From contig CAIYYW010000292.1 of assembly GCA_903930515.1 (NCBI GenBank), positions 1 through 17,533 on the forward strand: 17,533 nucleotides of DNA, read 5' to 3'. Source of the DNA: an uncultured delta proteobacterium (GTDB taxonomy: Bacteria; RBG-13-61-14; DRUE01). Of the stretch, positions 1 to 7,695 are shown one piece after another; positions within the stretch are counted from its first letter, which is position 1, and each line of letters starts with the position of its first letter. The notes beneath the pieces were generated by a model that was not told the origin of the DNA, made no database searches, and worked only from the letters and a program-made list of their open reading frames with translations. The translations under genes and the position numbers were made by a program.

Positions 1-576
1 ACCCAGGCGAAATTGCTATATCAATCATTGCTGGAAAAAGGAATTCCGGTGGAGCTGACCGCGGAGCCGAGCGAGGGAGTGATCGGGAAACTGATCCGAG
101 CCTATCTCAAGGGCGAGCTGGAATTCCCGGACCGGCTCCTGTCCGGCCCCGGTTTGGCGCTGCTGTTCGCCGCGGACCGGCTGGAGCATCTGGCGCGGGA
201 GATCAACCCCTGGCTGGACCAGGGGGAGATGGTGATCTCGGACCGGTATCTGCTTTCCAGCCTGGCCTATCAATCATTGGACTGCGATCGGGAATGGATC
301 AAACTGATCAACCAAGAAGCCCCGCCCCCGGATTTGACCGTCCTGCTGGATTTGCCGGTGGAAATATCCCTGAAGAGGGTTTCGCAAAGACCGCTCTGGC
401 CCGAGTTGTTTGAAAAAGCGGAAATCCAGAAAAAGGTGCGGGAAAACTATCTGAAACTGGCGCGTGAACTGTATTCCGACCAGCGAATCCTGGTGATTGA
501 TTCCACCAAGCCGATCGCGGAGCTTGCCGGCCAGATTCTCAAAGCAGTGACCAGCTATCTCCAATTCCCGGGTTGA
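1..576 (+). CDS. tmk: Thymidylate kinase (dTMP kinase), 5' end missing
   Basis: Phosphorylates dTMP to dTDP in the cytoplasm, the step that commits thymidine nucleotides to DNA synthesis. The frame is open from base 1 and begins with Thr-Gln-Ala-Lys, the residues that follow the Walker A P-loop (GxxGxGKST) in this family, so the start codon and P-loop lie upstream of the window; the TTG at 13 is internal. Visible motifs are EPSEG (usually REPGG in better-known Tmks), the DRY-xx-S-xx-AYQ motif (ISDRYLLSSLAYQ) and a DLPVEISLKRVSQRP segment leading into the LID region. About 191 residues are present, as expected for a roughly 205-residue protein lacking its first 10-15. The next gene lies 97 bp downstream behind its own candidate promoter. 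Family assignment is firm. Confidence 0.95.
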   Translation, partial: TQAKLLYQSLLEKGIPVELTAEPSEGVIGKLIRAYLKGELEFPDRLLSGPGLALLFAADRLEHLAREINPWLDQGEMVISDRYLLSSLAYQSLDCDREWIKLINQEAPPPDLTVLLDLPVEISLKRVSQRPLWPELFEKAEIQKKVRENYLKLARELYSDQRILVIDSTKPIAELAGQILKAVTSYLQFPG

Positions 577-636
577 AGGGGCGCAAACACTCCTGCTTGC
601 CTGCCGTAGTCCCGCCTTAATTAAAGCGCGCGCCGG

Positions 637-665
637 TTGAGTAAAGGAGGGAATTTGGATAGAAT
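637..665 (+). promoter_or_regulatory. Candidate sigma70 promoter for the CxxCxxCC gene
   Basis: TTGAGT (637-642) and TAGAAT (660-665) are separated by 17 bp, with a 5/6 match at the -10. The predicted transcript start, about 7 bp after the -10, falls near 672, only two bases before the ATG at 674, so the mRNA could be essentially leaderless. A strong Shine-Dalgarno-like AAAGGAGGG (643-651) lies between the two boxes, too far (22 bp) from that ATG. If transcription starts further upstream it would instead serve a different start, for example in-frame ATA at 659 or out-of-frame TTG at 655. The rest of the 577-673 gap shows no gene or clear terminator. Confidence 0.4.
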
Positions 666-673
666 TCGGGCGG

Positions 674-1474
674 ATGGAGGGATCTAAATATTGCCAGCCG
701 GAATCGGGATGCGCGTCGTGCGGGGCGTGTTGCGGGATGTATAACTGGGTCGGGTATTCGCGGGGAATGGTGGAAGAGGTTTTGGAAATTCAGACCGGGC
801 AATTTTTACGATCCGACCGCACAGAGAGGGATTTGCGGCGTTTGAAGAAGGTGATTTCCGAAAACCGCCCGGCGCCCCTATACCCGGTGATATACAATTG
901 CGAGTTTCTGGGATTCATCGGGAATGGGAACAAGCGGGTCGGGTGCCTGTTGCATCCGGGGCTGAACGGAGGGAATAATCTTCGGGGGATTTCGGATCAC
1001 GGGAGGGAGACTTGCGACGAGTCCCGATGCACGGCCTGTATATATCTGAGCGGGGCGGAAGCCGGTCTGGTGGCGGAAACCACCGATGACTGGTATCTTT
1101 ATGGACTGTGCCTGACCGACCTGGATTTGACCAGGGAATTCTTCCGGATCGCCAGCGAGCGGGTATCCGCAACGGTGAGCGCGGAACAGGTCGGGGCGGG
1201 ACCGGAGCTGAAGGATATTTTCCGGCGATATCTTTTGCTCAAGGAGCAATGGCCGTTTGCGGAAAAGGGGAATCGGTTCGGGAAGTATTATTTTCAGGAT
1301 GGCAAATATTTGATTCACCGGATTGACTATCAAGGATTATCCGCGCCGGAAAGCGGGTATGATCGGATTTTGAATTCGCTCGGGTCGGAGTTCCGGAGCA
1401 AGGCCGAGCTTGGGGAAGCGGAGGAAAGGCTGGACCGGATTTTTGAAGAATTTTCCCGGAGCCTGCCGGGATGA
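674..1474 (+). CDS. Cysteine-rich CxxCxxCC (YkgJ-like) family protein, function unknown
   Basis: A 266-residue soluble protein with 11 cysteines. Near the N terminus C13-x2-C16-x2-C19-C20 (CASCGACC) forms the CxxCxxCC signature of the YkgJ family of putative zinc or iron chelators. Further cysteines are C75, C90 (in GCLLHP, a C-x2-HP element also typical of the family), a C113-x4-C118-x2-C121 cluster and C145. These could bind a metal or Fe-S cluster; which one is not evident. No signal peptide or membrane segment is seen. The start is uncertain: the ATG at 674 has no well-spaced Shine-Dalgarno, so either the mRNA is leaderless or translation begins slightly upstream. The stop overlaps the next gene's ATG by 4 bp (ATGA), implying coupled translation with the membrane TPR protein. 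The family call is fairly sure; the function is unknown. Confidence 0.75.
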   Translation: MEGSKYCQPESGCASCGACCGMYNWVGYSRGMVEEVLEIQTGQFLRSDRTERDLRRLKKVISENRPAPLYPVIYNCEFLGFIGNGNKRVGCLLHPGLNGGNNLRGISDHGRETCDESRCTACIYLSGAEAGLVAETTDDWYLYGLCLTDLDLTREFFRIASERVSATVSAEQVGAGPELKDIFRRYLLLKEQWPFAEKGNRFGKYYFQDGKYLIHRIDYQGLSAPESGYDRILNSLGSEFRSKAELGEAEERLDRIFEEFSRSLPG

Positions 1475-3480
1475 GCAAAAAATATTTATGGGCCGTTTTT
1501 TTCGCGGCGTATTTTGCCGGGTACTGGGCGGTCTTTCCGGGCAATTTTTATTATGACGACTATCATTCAATCCGGAACAACAGTTGGCTCGCCAGCCTGA
1601 AAAATGTTCCGAGATTTTTTGTTGACCCGACCACCTTTTCGGCGCGGCCCAGGGCGGCGATGTACCGGCCGTTGCTGCTGGTGACTTACGCCCTGGATTA
1701 CCAGGCATATCACTGGAGGGTCTGGGGATGGCATCTGACCAATCTGATCCTGCACCTGATCAACGCGGTCCTGGTCTGGATCCTGGTCAAGCGGACCTTC
1801 AACCGGGAACGACTCGCCTGGCTCGCCGGCCTGATTTACGCGTTCCATCCCGCGGCCGCTGAAGTGATCAATTATATCAACTGCCGGTCGTCAATTTTGT
1901 TCACCATTTTTATCCTGGCCGGGTTGGTCGCGGTTTCGGGAATAATCCGGTCGGAAGAAACCGGGAAACGCGGGATCGGCTGGATGGTTCTGGCGAACCT
2001 GTTTTTCGTTCTCGGGGTATTGAGCAAGGAAAGCGCGGCCACTTTTCCGGCCGTGGCTTTCCTGTATTACTGGATTTTTTCCCCACAGGACATCCGGCGG
2101 AAGCTTGGGAGGTGCGCCTCTCTGCTCCTGCCGATGCTGGTTTTGCTGGGCGGGTATTTATATCTGAGGCAGATTTTCTTCGGGCGGATCATCAGCGGCC
2201 CGTTTTTGCCCAGGCCGCAACTGGTGAATTTTTTCACCGAGTTGAAATCCTATTTCTGGTATCTGGGGCTGTTCCTCTGGCCCAGCCGGCTCAGCATTGA
2301 GCACAGCGTCAGCACCGAAACCAGCCTTTGGAATATCCGCGCGCTCGGAAGCCTGCTCGGGATTTTGCTCCTGGGGTCCGTGGTGATCTTTTCCTTGATC
2401 CGGACGAAATCAAAAATCGCCGGGTTAGGCTTTTTGGCCGGATTTTATTTTCTGGTCCTGGCCCCGACTTCCAGCATCATCCCGCTCAATGTGCTGGTGA
2501 GCGAGCGGGCCTTTTATCCGGCGTTGTTCGCGCTCGCCGCTCTCACCGCGGGGTTGGCGGAAAGCGCCTGGGGATTCAGCGGCCGCGTCGCGCCGGCCGC
2601 GCTGGCGATGATGCTATTGAGCTATCTGTCCATCATCTCTGCTCGCGGCCGGGTCTGGCAGGACGGCGGAAAACTTTGGAGGGACGCCTTTGAAAACGCG
2701 CCGGATCAGGCCCGGGTGGCGGGCGAGTTGGGGAATGAGTATGCGCGGAGAGGAGAGGATGATAAAGCGGTGAAATTTTTCCTGCTCTCGGACCGGCTCA
2801 ACTCCGGCCAGACGGCCACGGTTTATAATCTCGGGGCGATATATATGGACCTGGGAAAACTGGATTTGGCCGAGAAATACCTGGCGCAGGCGGTGGAGCA
2901 GGAGCCGGAGGATGTGGAGGCGCGGGTGAATTTGGCCGCGGTTTACAAGGCGGAGGGCAAGCTGGAATTGGCCAGGTATCATCTGGAATACGCCCTTGCG
3001 CAGGACCCAAAATCCGCGCTCGCGCATAACAACCTGGGCGATTTATATTTTTCAACGGGAGATCTTTCCCGGGCCGAGGAGCAATTCTTGAGCGCGGTCC
3101 ATCTGGACCCGAAGCTGGAAATGGCTCATTACAATCTGGGCCTGATCTATGACCGGGCCGGTTTATCTCAGGAGGCGCTTAAGGAGTTCCAGAAGGCTTA
3201 CGGCTTAAACCCGGGTGCGCCGGACCATTCGCTTCAGGCGGGAATGATGTTGCTCAAGCTGAACCAGCCGAAAGCGGCTGAGGACTGGATCGAAAAAACC
3301 CTGGCGCTGGATTCACAATATGCGATTGCCTGGTACTATCTGGGATTGGCGAAAATACAGGCCGGGGATCAGGGCGGCGCGCGGGCGGACCTGGAGAACG
3401 CGCTCAAGTGGATCCGGCCGGAGGAGACGGGACTGAAGGCGGAAATCGAGCAATTGATTTCACGGCTCGGGCAAAAATAA
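1471..3480 (+). CDS. TMTC-like membrane glycosyltransferase with C-terminal TPR repeats
   Basis: A 669-residue polytopic membrane protein. The first ~400 residues contain many hydrophobic segments; the first external loop carries an acidic pair in NFYYDDYHSIRNN (D29-D30), where GT-C protein O-mannosyltransferases keep their catalytic acids, and the later motif HPAAAEVINYINCRSSIL (H126-P127...E131...R139) matches the HPxxxEAVxxIxxRxxxL signature of TMTC/PMT-type proteins. From about residue 410 to the end come seven TPR units of ~34 residues (for example the repeats beginning VYNLGAIYMDLG, ARVNLAAVYKAEG, AHNNLGDLYFSTG, AHYNLGLIYDRAG). Eukaryotic TMTC proteins O-mannosylate secreted proteins; for bacterial relatives the sugar donor and substrate are mostly unknown, so glycosyl transfer is inferred. 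The start ATG overlaps the preceding stop. The TPR array may select protein substrates or partners. Confidence 0.8.
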   Translation: MSKKYLWAVFFAAYFAGYWAVFPGNFYYDDYHSIRNNSWLASLKNVPRFFVDPTTFSARPRAAMYRPLLLVTYALDYQAYHWRVWGWHLTNLILHLINAVLVWILVKRTFNRERLAWLAGLIYAFHPAAAEVINYINCRSSILFTIFILAGLVAVSGIIRSEETGKRGIGWMVLANLFFVLGVLSKESAATFPAVAFLYYWIFSPQDIRRKLGRCASLLLPMLVLLGGYLYLRQIFFGRIISGPFLPRPQLVNFFTELKSYFWYLGLFLWPSRLSIEHSVSTETSLWNIRALGSLLGILLLGSVVIFSLIRTKSKIAGLGFLAGFYFLVLAPTSSIIPLNVLVSERAFYPALFALAALTAGLAESAWGFSGRVAPAALAMMLLSYLSIISARGRVWQDGGKLWRDAFENAPDQARVAGELGNEYARRGEDDKAVKFFLLSDRLNSGQTATVYNLGAIYMDLGKLDLAEKYLAQAVEQEPEDVEARVNLAAVYKAEGKLELARYHLEYALAQDPKSALAHNNLGDLYFSTGDLSRAEEQFLSAVHLDPKLEMAHYNLGLIYDRAGLSQEALKEFQKAYGLNPGAPDHSLQAGMMLLKLNQPKAAEDWIEKTLALDSQYAIAWYYLGLAKIQAGDQGGARADLENALKWIRPEETGLKAEIEQLISRLGQK

Positions 3481-3483
3481 ATT

Positions 3484-3511
3484 TTGCCCCGCGCCGTAAT
3501 TGTGCTAGGCT
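3484..3511 (+). promoter_or_regulatory. Candidate extended -10 promoter for the deacetylase operon
   Basis: TTGCCC (3484-3489), a 16-bp spacer ending in an extended-10 TGC (3503-3505), and TAGGCT (3506-3511) lie between the TPR gene stop (3480) and the deacetylase ATG at 3519. The predicted start of transcription, about 3518, is one base before the ATG, so the message would be leaderless or nearly so. A GGGAG at 3512-3516 could be a Shine-Dalgarno but is only two bases from the ATG. The -10 match is modest (3/6 plus TGn), so the operon might instead be read through from upstream. Confidence 0.35.
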
Positions 3512-3518
3512 GGGAGCG

Positions 3519-4649
3519 ATGAAGTACGGGTTGATCTACAACCATGAGTTCGCCCAGTTCAGTTTCGGGGAAAACCATCCATTCAAGCTGGCGCGGGGCG
3601 AGCGTTTTTATCAGCTCCTGGAGCGGAACCAGCTCTTGTCCGATCCCGAGATTGATCTGATCCGGTCGGGGCCGGCTCCGGAGGAATTGCTGCTGGTGGC
3701 TCACAGCCCGGCCTACCTCAAGGCATTGAAAGAAGCGGACTCCGGGGAGTTCAAGCTGGAGATGCTCCAGTTCGGCCTGGGCAGCGAGGACTGCCCGGTT
3801 TTTCCGGGGGTTTATCAATTTTCGCGGCTGGCCTGCGGCGCCAGTTTTGAGGCCGCATATCGGGTGATGGAGGGCCGGCATAATTTTGTCTTCAATCCCA
3901 TCGGCGGGTTCCATCACGCCCAGCGCTCGTTCGCCGAGGGCTTCTGCTATGTCAACGACATCAACCTGATCGCGCGGCTGATCCTGTTGCAGGGATATAA
4001 AATCGCCTACCTGGATTTTGACGCCCATCACGGCAACGGGGTCCAGGACGAGTTTTATTCCGATCCGAATTTCCTGTTTGTGTCTTTCCACGAGAACGGC
4101 AAGTATTTATATCCCGGCACCGGGTTTGAAACCGAGATCGGCCAGGGGCTGGGCGAGGGCTTAAAGGTCAATGTGCCGATGGAGCCGGGCGCGGACGACG
4201 AGGTTTTTTCCTACCTCTACAAGGAGACCGTCCCGCCCCTGCTGGACGCGTTCAAGCCTGATTTCGGGATCGTGCTGTTCGGGGCGGACCCGATGCTGGC
4301 CGACCCGCTCACCCATCTCAGGCTGTCCAATAACTCCTTCGCCGATGTCGCGTATGATCTGAACCAGCGGTTCAAATCCTGGATCGGCCTGGGCGCCGGC
4401 GGGTACAACCTGGAGGAGACCGCCCGGACCTGGGCCTTGATCTGGGCAACCATCACCGGCCAGGAGAATGAATCCGATCTGGCCGCCCTGGGAGGGGTGT
4501 TCCGGGGAAGTTCCGAGTTGGGGGCGTCCGGCTTTCGCGATATGCGCGGATATTCCAGCGGGCCGGAAAAGGACCGGGCGATGGAAGAGGCGAGAAGAGT
4601 GGCCGGATATCTCAAGCGGAACATTTTTCCCAAGGTGGGCGCTAAATGA
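3519..4649 (+). CDS. HDAC/AcuC-like zinc deacetylase (arginase-deacetylase superfamily)
   Basis: A 376-residue hydrolase of the class I/II histone-deacetylase family, expected to remove acetyl or other acyl groups from lysines or small amines. All active-site elements are visible: the H132-H133 dyad in GGFHHA, zinc ligands D168 and H170 in DFDAHHGNG, the third ligand D257 in FGADPMLADPL, and the catalytic tyrosine Y296 in GAGGYNLEETARTW. Every one sits exactly 10 residues before its counterpart in human HDAC8 (142/143, 178, 180, 267, 306). The ATG at 3519 is chosen because MKYGLIYNHE is a typical family N terminus; the frame is open back to 3408 but that part overlaps the TPR gene. The stop overlaps the next start (ATGA at 4646), so it is probably co-made with the CoA-transferase-GNAT protein. 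In Bacillus, the related AcuC deacetylates acetyl-CoA synthetase. Confidence 0.92.
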   Translation: MKYGLIYNHEFAQFSFGENHPFKLARGERFYQLLERNQLLSDPEIDLIRSGPAPEELLLVAHSPAYLKALKEADSGEFKLEMLQFGLGSEDCPVFPGVYQFSRLACGASFEAAYRVMEGRHNFVFNPIGGFHHAQRSFAEGFCYVNDINLIARLILLQGYKIAYLDFDAHHGNGVQDEFYSDPNFLFVSFHENGKYLYPGTGFETEIGQGLGEGLKVNVPMEPGADDEVFSYLYKETVPPLLDAFKPDFGIVLFGADPMLADPLTHLRLSNNSFADVAYDLNQRFKSWIGLGAGGYNLEETARTWALIWATITGQENESDLAALGGVFRGSSELGASGFRDMRGYSSGPEKDRAMEEARRVAGYLKRNIFPKVGAK

Positions 4650-6514
4650 ATCAGAAATTGACGGAGTTGTATCATTCAAAATTGTTAAGCCCGGAAGCGG
4701 CGATTGACCGGATCCAGCCGGGCGCGCACATCTTTATCGGAACCGCTTGCGGGGAGCCCCAGGCACTGACCCGGGCGCTGGTGGAAAAAGGGGAACGGAT
4801 TGAAGACGCGATGCTGTTCCATTTCCTGACCCTGAGCCAGGCTCCCTATGCCCAGGCCCAGTTCGCGTTCCGGTTCCGGCCCAACACCTTTTTCATCGGG
4901 CCCGGCACCCGGGAGGCCCTGGCCGAGGGCCGCGCCGACTATATCCCGATTATGCTGAGCGAGATTCCGAGGTTGATCAAATCCGGCAGGCTCAGAGTGG
5001 ATGTGGCCTTGATCCAGCTCTCGGCCCCGGACGAGCACGGGTTTTGCTCGCTCGGCGTGAGCGTGGACATCACCAAGGCGGCGACCGAGGCGGCCGGCCT
5101 GGTGATCGCCCAGCTCAACCCGAAAATGCCGCGAACCCTCGGAGACGGTTTCGTGCATCTGGACGACCTGGATTTGATCGTGGAATGCGACGAGCCGATC
5201 CTGGAATATTCTTACCCGGCCGCGGACGCGGTGCAGATGAAGGTTGCGGAGAACATCGCCAAGCTGGTGGAAAACGAATCCACCCTGGAAATGGGGATCG
5301 GAACCATCCCGGACGCCGTGCTCAAGTTCCTGGTTGACCGCAAAGACCTGGGGGTCCATACCGAAGTTTTCTCCGACGGGATCATGGACCTGATTGAAAA
5401 AGGCGTGATCAACAACCGCAAGAAAACCATTCATCCCGGCAAGATCATCTCCAGCTTCGCGATGGGCTCGGCCCGTCTTTATCAGATGCTCAACAACAAC
5501 CCGCGCTTTGAATTCCATCCCGCGGACTATGTCAACGACCCGTTCGTGATCGCCCGGAACCATAAGATGGTCGCGATCAATGTGGCGCTGGAAGTGGACT
5601 TGACCGGGCAGGTCAACGCCGATTCCATCGGCACCAAGTTTTATTCCGGCATCGGCGGCCAGGCCGATTTCATCCGGGGAGCCGCGCTGTCTAAAAACGG
5701 CAAGCCGATCATCGCGCTCCCGAGCACGGCCAAGGGAGGCAAGGTCAGCCGGATCGTTCCCCGCCTGGCCGAAGGCGCCGGGGTGATCACCACCCGCGGG
5801 GATGTGCATTATGTGGTGACCGAATACGGGATCGCATATATCCACGGCAAGAGCATCCGCGAGCGGTCCCTGAACCTGATCAATATCGCGCATCCGGATT
5901 TCCGGGAGGGTCTGCTCAAGGCCGCCAAGGGAATGAACTATGTTTACGCGGACCAGAAACTGCCGCCGCCCGGGGCGATCTATCCGGAGGACCTGGAGAC
6001 TTTTTTCACCAACCGGACCGGGCTTAAATATTTGATCCGGCCGATCCGGGTGGACGACGAGGAATTTCTGAGGGAGATGTTTTACGATTTGTCCGACCAG
6101 AGCAAATATCTTCGTTTCTTCTCCGCAATGCGCGCGCTCCCTCATTTGAAGGCCCAATTGCAGGTCCTGATTGACTATGACGAGCGGATGGCCATCGGCG
6201 CCTTTCAGGGGGAACGGCCCGGGGAGAAGCTGCTGGGGGTGGCGAGATACATCCTGGACCGGAGGACCAATATGGCGGAGGTGGCGGTGGAGGTCCCGGA
6301 CCAGTGGCAGGGACAGGGGATCGGGACCTTCCTGCTCAATTACCTGATCCAGATCGCCAAGACCAAAGGCCTGACCGGGTTCACCGCGATGGTGTTGGTG
6401 GAGAACCGGAAGATGATGCGGATCCTTCATGAAACCGGCTATAAGATGAAAACCAAATTTGAGGAAGGGGCCTACGAGGTTGAGTTCAGGTTTGACGACC
6501 TGGCGGAAAAATAA
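4646..6514 (+). CDS. Acetyl-CoA hydrolase/CoA-transferase fused to a GNAT acetyltransferase domain
   Basis: A 622-residue fusion. Residues 1 to about 435 are a family I CoA-transferase of the acetyl-CoA hydrolase/4-hydroxybutyrate CoA-transferase type: FIGTACGEPQAL near the N terminus, the LGVHTE motif with E240 as the likely catalytic glutamate (the position that forms the glutamyl-CoA thioester in this family), and SGIGGQADF around 334-342. Residues ~463-615 are a GNAT domain beginning YLIRPIRVDDEEF and carrying acetyl-CoA-binding motif A, QWQGQGIGT (553-561, fitting Q/RxxGxG), then a VLVENRKMMRILHETGYK segment typical of the GNAT C terminus. The fusion could couple acyl-CoA formation to acylation of a protein, much as Pat joins an acyl-CoA-synthetase-like domain to GNAT. 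The acid substrates and the acylated target cannot be told from sequence. It starts inside the deacetylase stop codon. Confidence 0.92.
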   Translation: MNQKLTELYHSKLLSPEAAIDRIQPGAHIFIGTACGEPQALTRALVEKGERIEDAMLFHFLTLSQAPYAQAQFAFRFRPNTFFIGPGTREALAEGRADYIPIMLSEIPRLIKSGRLRVDVALIQLSAPDEHGFCSLGVSVDITKAATEAAGLVIAQLNPKMPRTLGDGFVHLDDLDLIVECDEPILEYSYPAADAVQMKVAENIAKLVENESTLEMGIGTIPDAVLKFLVDRKDLGVHTEVFSDGIMDLIEKGVINNRKKTIHPGKIISSFAMGSARLYQMLNNNPRFEFHPADYVNDPFVIARNHKMVAINVALEVDLTGQVNADSIGTKFYSGIGGQADFIRGAALSKNGKPIIALPSTAKGGKVSRIVPRLAEGAGVITTRGDVHYVVTEYGIAYIHGKSIRERSLNLINIAHPDFREGLLKAAKGMNYVYADQKLPPPGAIYPEDLETFFTNRTGLKYLIRPIRVDDEEFLREMFYDLSDQSKYLRFFSAMRALPHLKAQLQVLIDYDERMAIGAFQGERPGEKLLGVARYILDRRTNMAEVAVEVPDQWQGQGIGTFLLNYLIQIAKTKGLTGFTAMVLVENRKMMRILHETGYKMKTKFEEGAYEVEFRFDDLAEK

Positions 6515-6528
6515 ACCGGAGGGAAAAA

Positions 6529-7644
6529 ATGTCGGTGAAGATAAGAAAAGTGGAAACCAAATCAGATTTGGATCAGTTCCTCAACCTGGACCATAAAATT
6601 TACGCCGGCGATCCCTTCTGGGTGCCGCCGCTTTTGTTTGATCTCAAGCGGAGATTGGACCGGAAGGCCAACGCCTATTTTGAGCACGCCCGGGCCGAGT
6701 ATTTCCTGGCCGAGAAAAACGGGCAGCCGGCCGGCCGGATCAGCGCGCAGGTGGACGATCATTACTTTCAGCATTGGAACGAAAAGGTCGGCCATTTCGG
6801 TTTTTTTGAAACGATCAACGACCCGGAAGTCGGCGCCGCGCTTCTGGATACGGCCGCGGACTGGCTGAAAAAACAGGGGCAGGTCAAGATGCACGGCCCG
6901 TATAATTTCACGGTCAACGACGAGTGCGGCCTGTTGGTGGACGGCTTTAAACTTCCGCCGATGATGCTGATGACTTATAACCCGAAGTATTACCAGACCT
7001 TGGTGGAATCATTCGGAATGACCAAGGCCATGGACCTGCTTGCATATCGCACCGAAGCGAACACCGACCCGGACCCGGCAGTGGTCAATTTCGCGGAACT
7101 GCTCAAGCAAAGACATGACATTACCGTCCGGAATATGAGTTGGCTGAACTTTGACCAACAACTGGACTGGTTCGTGGAAATTTATAATTCCGCCTGGGAG
7201 AAAAACTGGGGTATGGTTTCGCTCACCGAAAAAGAACTGCGCGCCCATTCCGCGGAACTCCGGTTTCTCGCCTTCCGCTTCCCCGAGCTTAATTTCTTCG
7301 CCCTTTCCCGCGGAAAGCCGGTCGGGATGAGCATCACCATCCCCAATCTGAACGAATTGATCATCAAGATGAAAGGGAAACTGCTCACCCCCCAGGCCCT
7401 CGGCATATTCACCCACAAGTTTGAATCCTGCCGCGTGTTCGCGCTCGGGGTCAAGGAAGAATATCGCCGCTTCGGGGTCGGAGCGATCTTCTATGTGGAA
7501 ACCCTGAAGGCCGCGCGCCGGATGGGCTTCAAATGGGGGGAGATGAGCTGGATCCTGGAAAACAACGGCCCGATGAGACGCGCCATTGAGCGGATGGGCG
7601 GGGTGGTCTATAAAACCTACCGCATCTACGAAAAAAACCTCTGA
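6529..7644 (+). CDS. GNAT-superfamily protein, YghO-like, function unknown
   Basis: A 371-residue soluble protein, third gene of the acylation operon, 14 bp after the CoA-transferase-GNAT gene with a GGAGGG Shine-Dalgarno (6518-6523) five bases before the ATG. The C-terminal part has a GNAT core: VGMSITIPNL strand region, then FALGVKEEYRRFGVGAIFYVETL with RRFGVGA as the acetyl-CoA pyrophosphate loop, then a WILENNGPMRRAIERMGG helix. The N-terminal half (FLNLDHKIYAGDPFWVPPL... and MHGPYNFTVNDECGLLVDGF) resembles the large GNAT-like proteins related to E. coli YghO, probably a second degenerate GNAT fold. The substrate is unknown: it could acylate a protein, an amine or a lipid intermediate. 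Its place in the operon suggests it uses or controls acyl-CoA made by its neighbour; that is inference. Confidence 0.75.
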   Translation: MSVKIRKVETKSDLDQFLNLDHKIYAGDPFWVPPLLFDLKRRLDRKANAYFEHARAEYFLAEKNGQPAGRISAQVDDHYFQHWNEKVGHFGFFETINDPEVGAALLDTAADWLKKQGQVKMHGPYNFTVNDECGLLVDGFKLPPMMLMTYNPKYYQTLVESFGMTKAMDLLAYRTEANTDPDPAVVNFAELLKQRHDITVRNMSWLNFDQQLDWFVEIYNSAWEKNWGMVSLTEKELRAHSAELRFLAFRFPELNFFALSRGKPVGMSITIPNLNELIIKMKGKLLTPQALGIFTHKFESCRVFALGVKEEYRRFGVGAIFYVETLKAARRMGFKWGEMSWILENNGPMRRAIERMGGVVYKTYRIYEKNL

Positions 7645-7650
7645 AGAGCG

Positions 7651-7681
7651 GTTCCGGGTTCCGAGTTGTCAACCCCGGAAC
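7651..7681. terminator. Hairpin between convergent genes, probable bidirectional terminator
   Basis: GTTCCGGGTT (7651-7660) pairs with AACCCCGGAAC (7671-7681), ten base pairs with one bulged C and a 10-base loop, in the 51-bp gap between the stops of the GNAT-like gene and dnaE2. On the plus side the tail is only moderately T-rich (TCTAATAAGTATCTTT). On the minus side a run of seven T (complement of 7631-7637) follows a second small hairpin (7636-7653), so dnaE2 has the more convincing intrinsic terminator. Confidence 0.55.
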
Positions 7682-7695
7682 TCTAATAAGTATCT

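Noticed and set aside
577-636. Terminator after tmk
   Set aside because: Only a 4-bp GCAA/TTGC pairing and no T-run; not supportable.
3408-3518. Upstream extension of the deacetylase frame into the TPR gene
   Set aside because: The added residues do not resemble the family, and the ATG at 3519 gives a standard N terminus and HDAC8-like spacing.
4685-6430. A 581-codon open frame on the minus strand under the CoA-transferase-GNAT gene
   Set aside because: Mirror frame created by GC-rich codon use; its protein is His/Arg/Gly/Pro-rich with no recognisable domain, while the plus strand encodes a clear conserved fusion.
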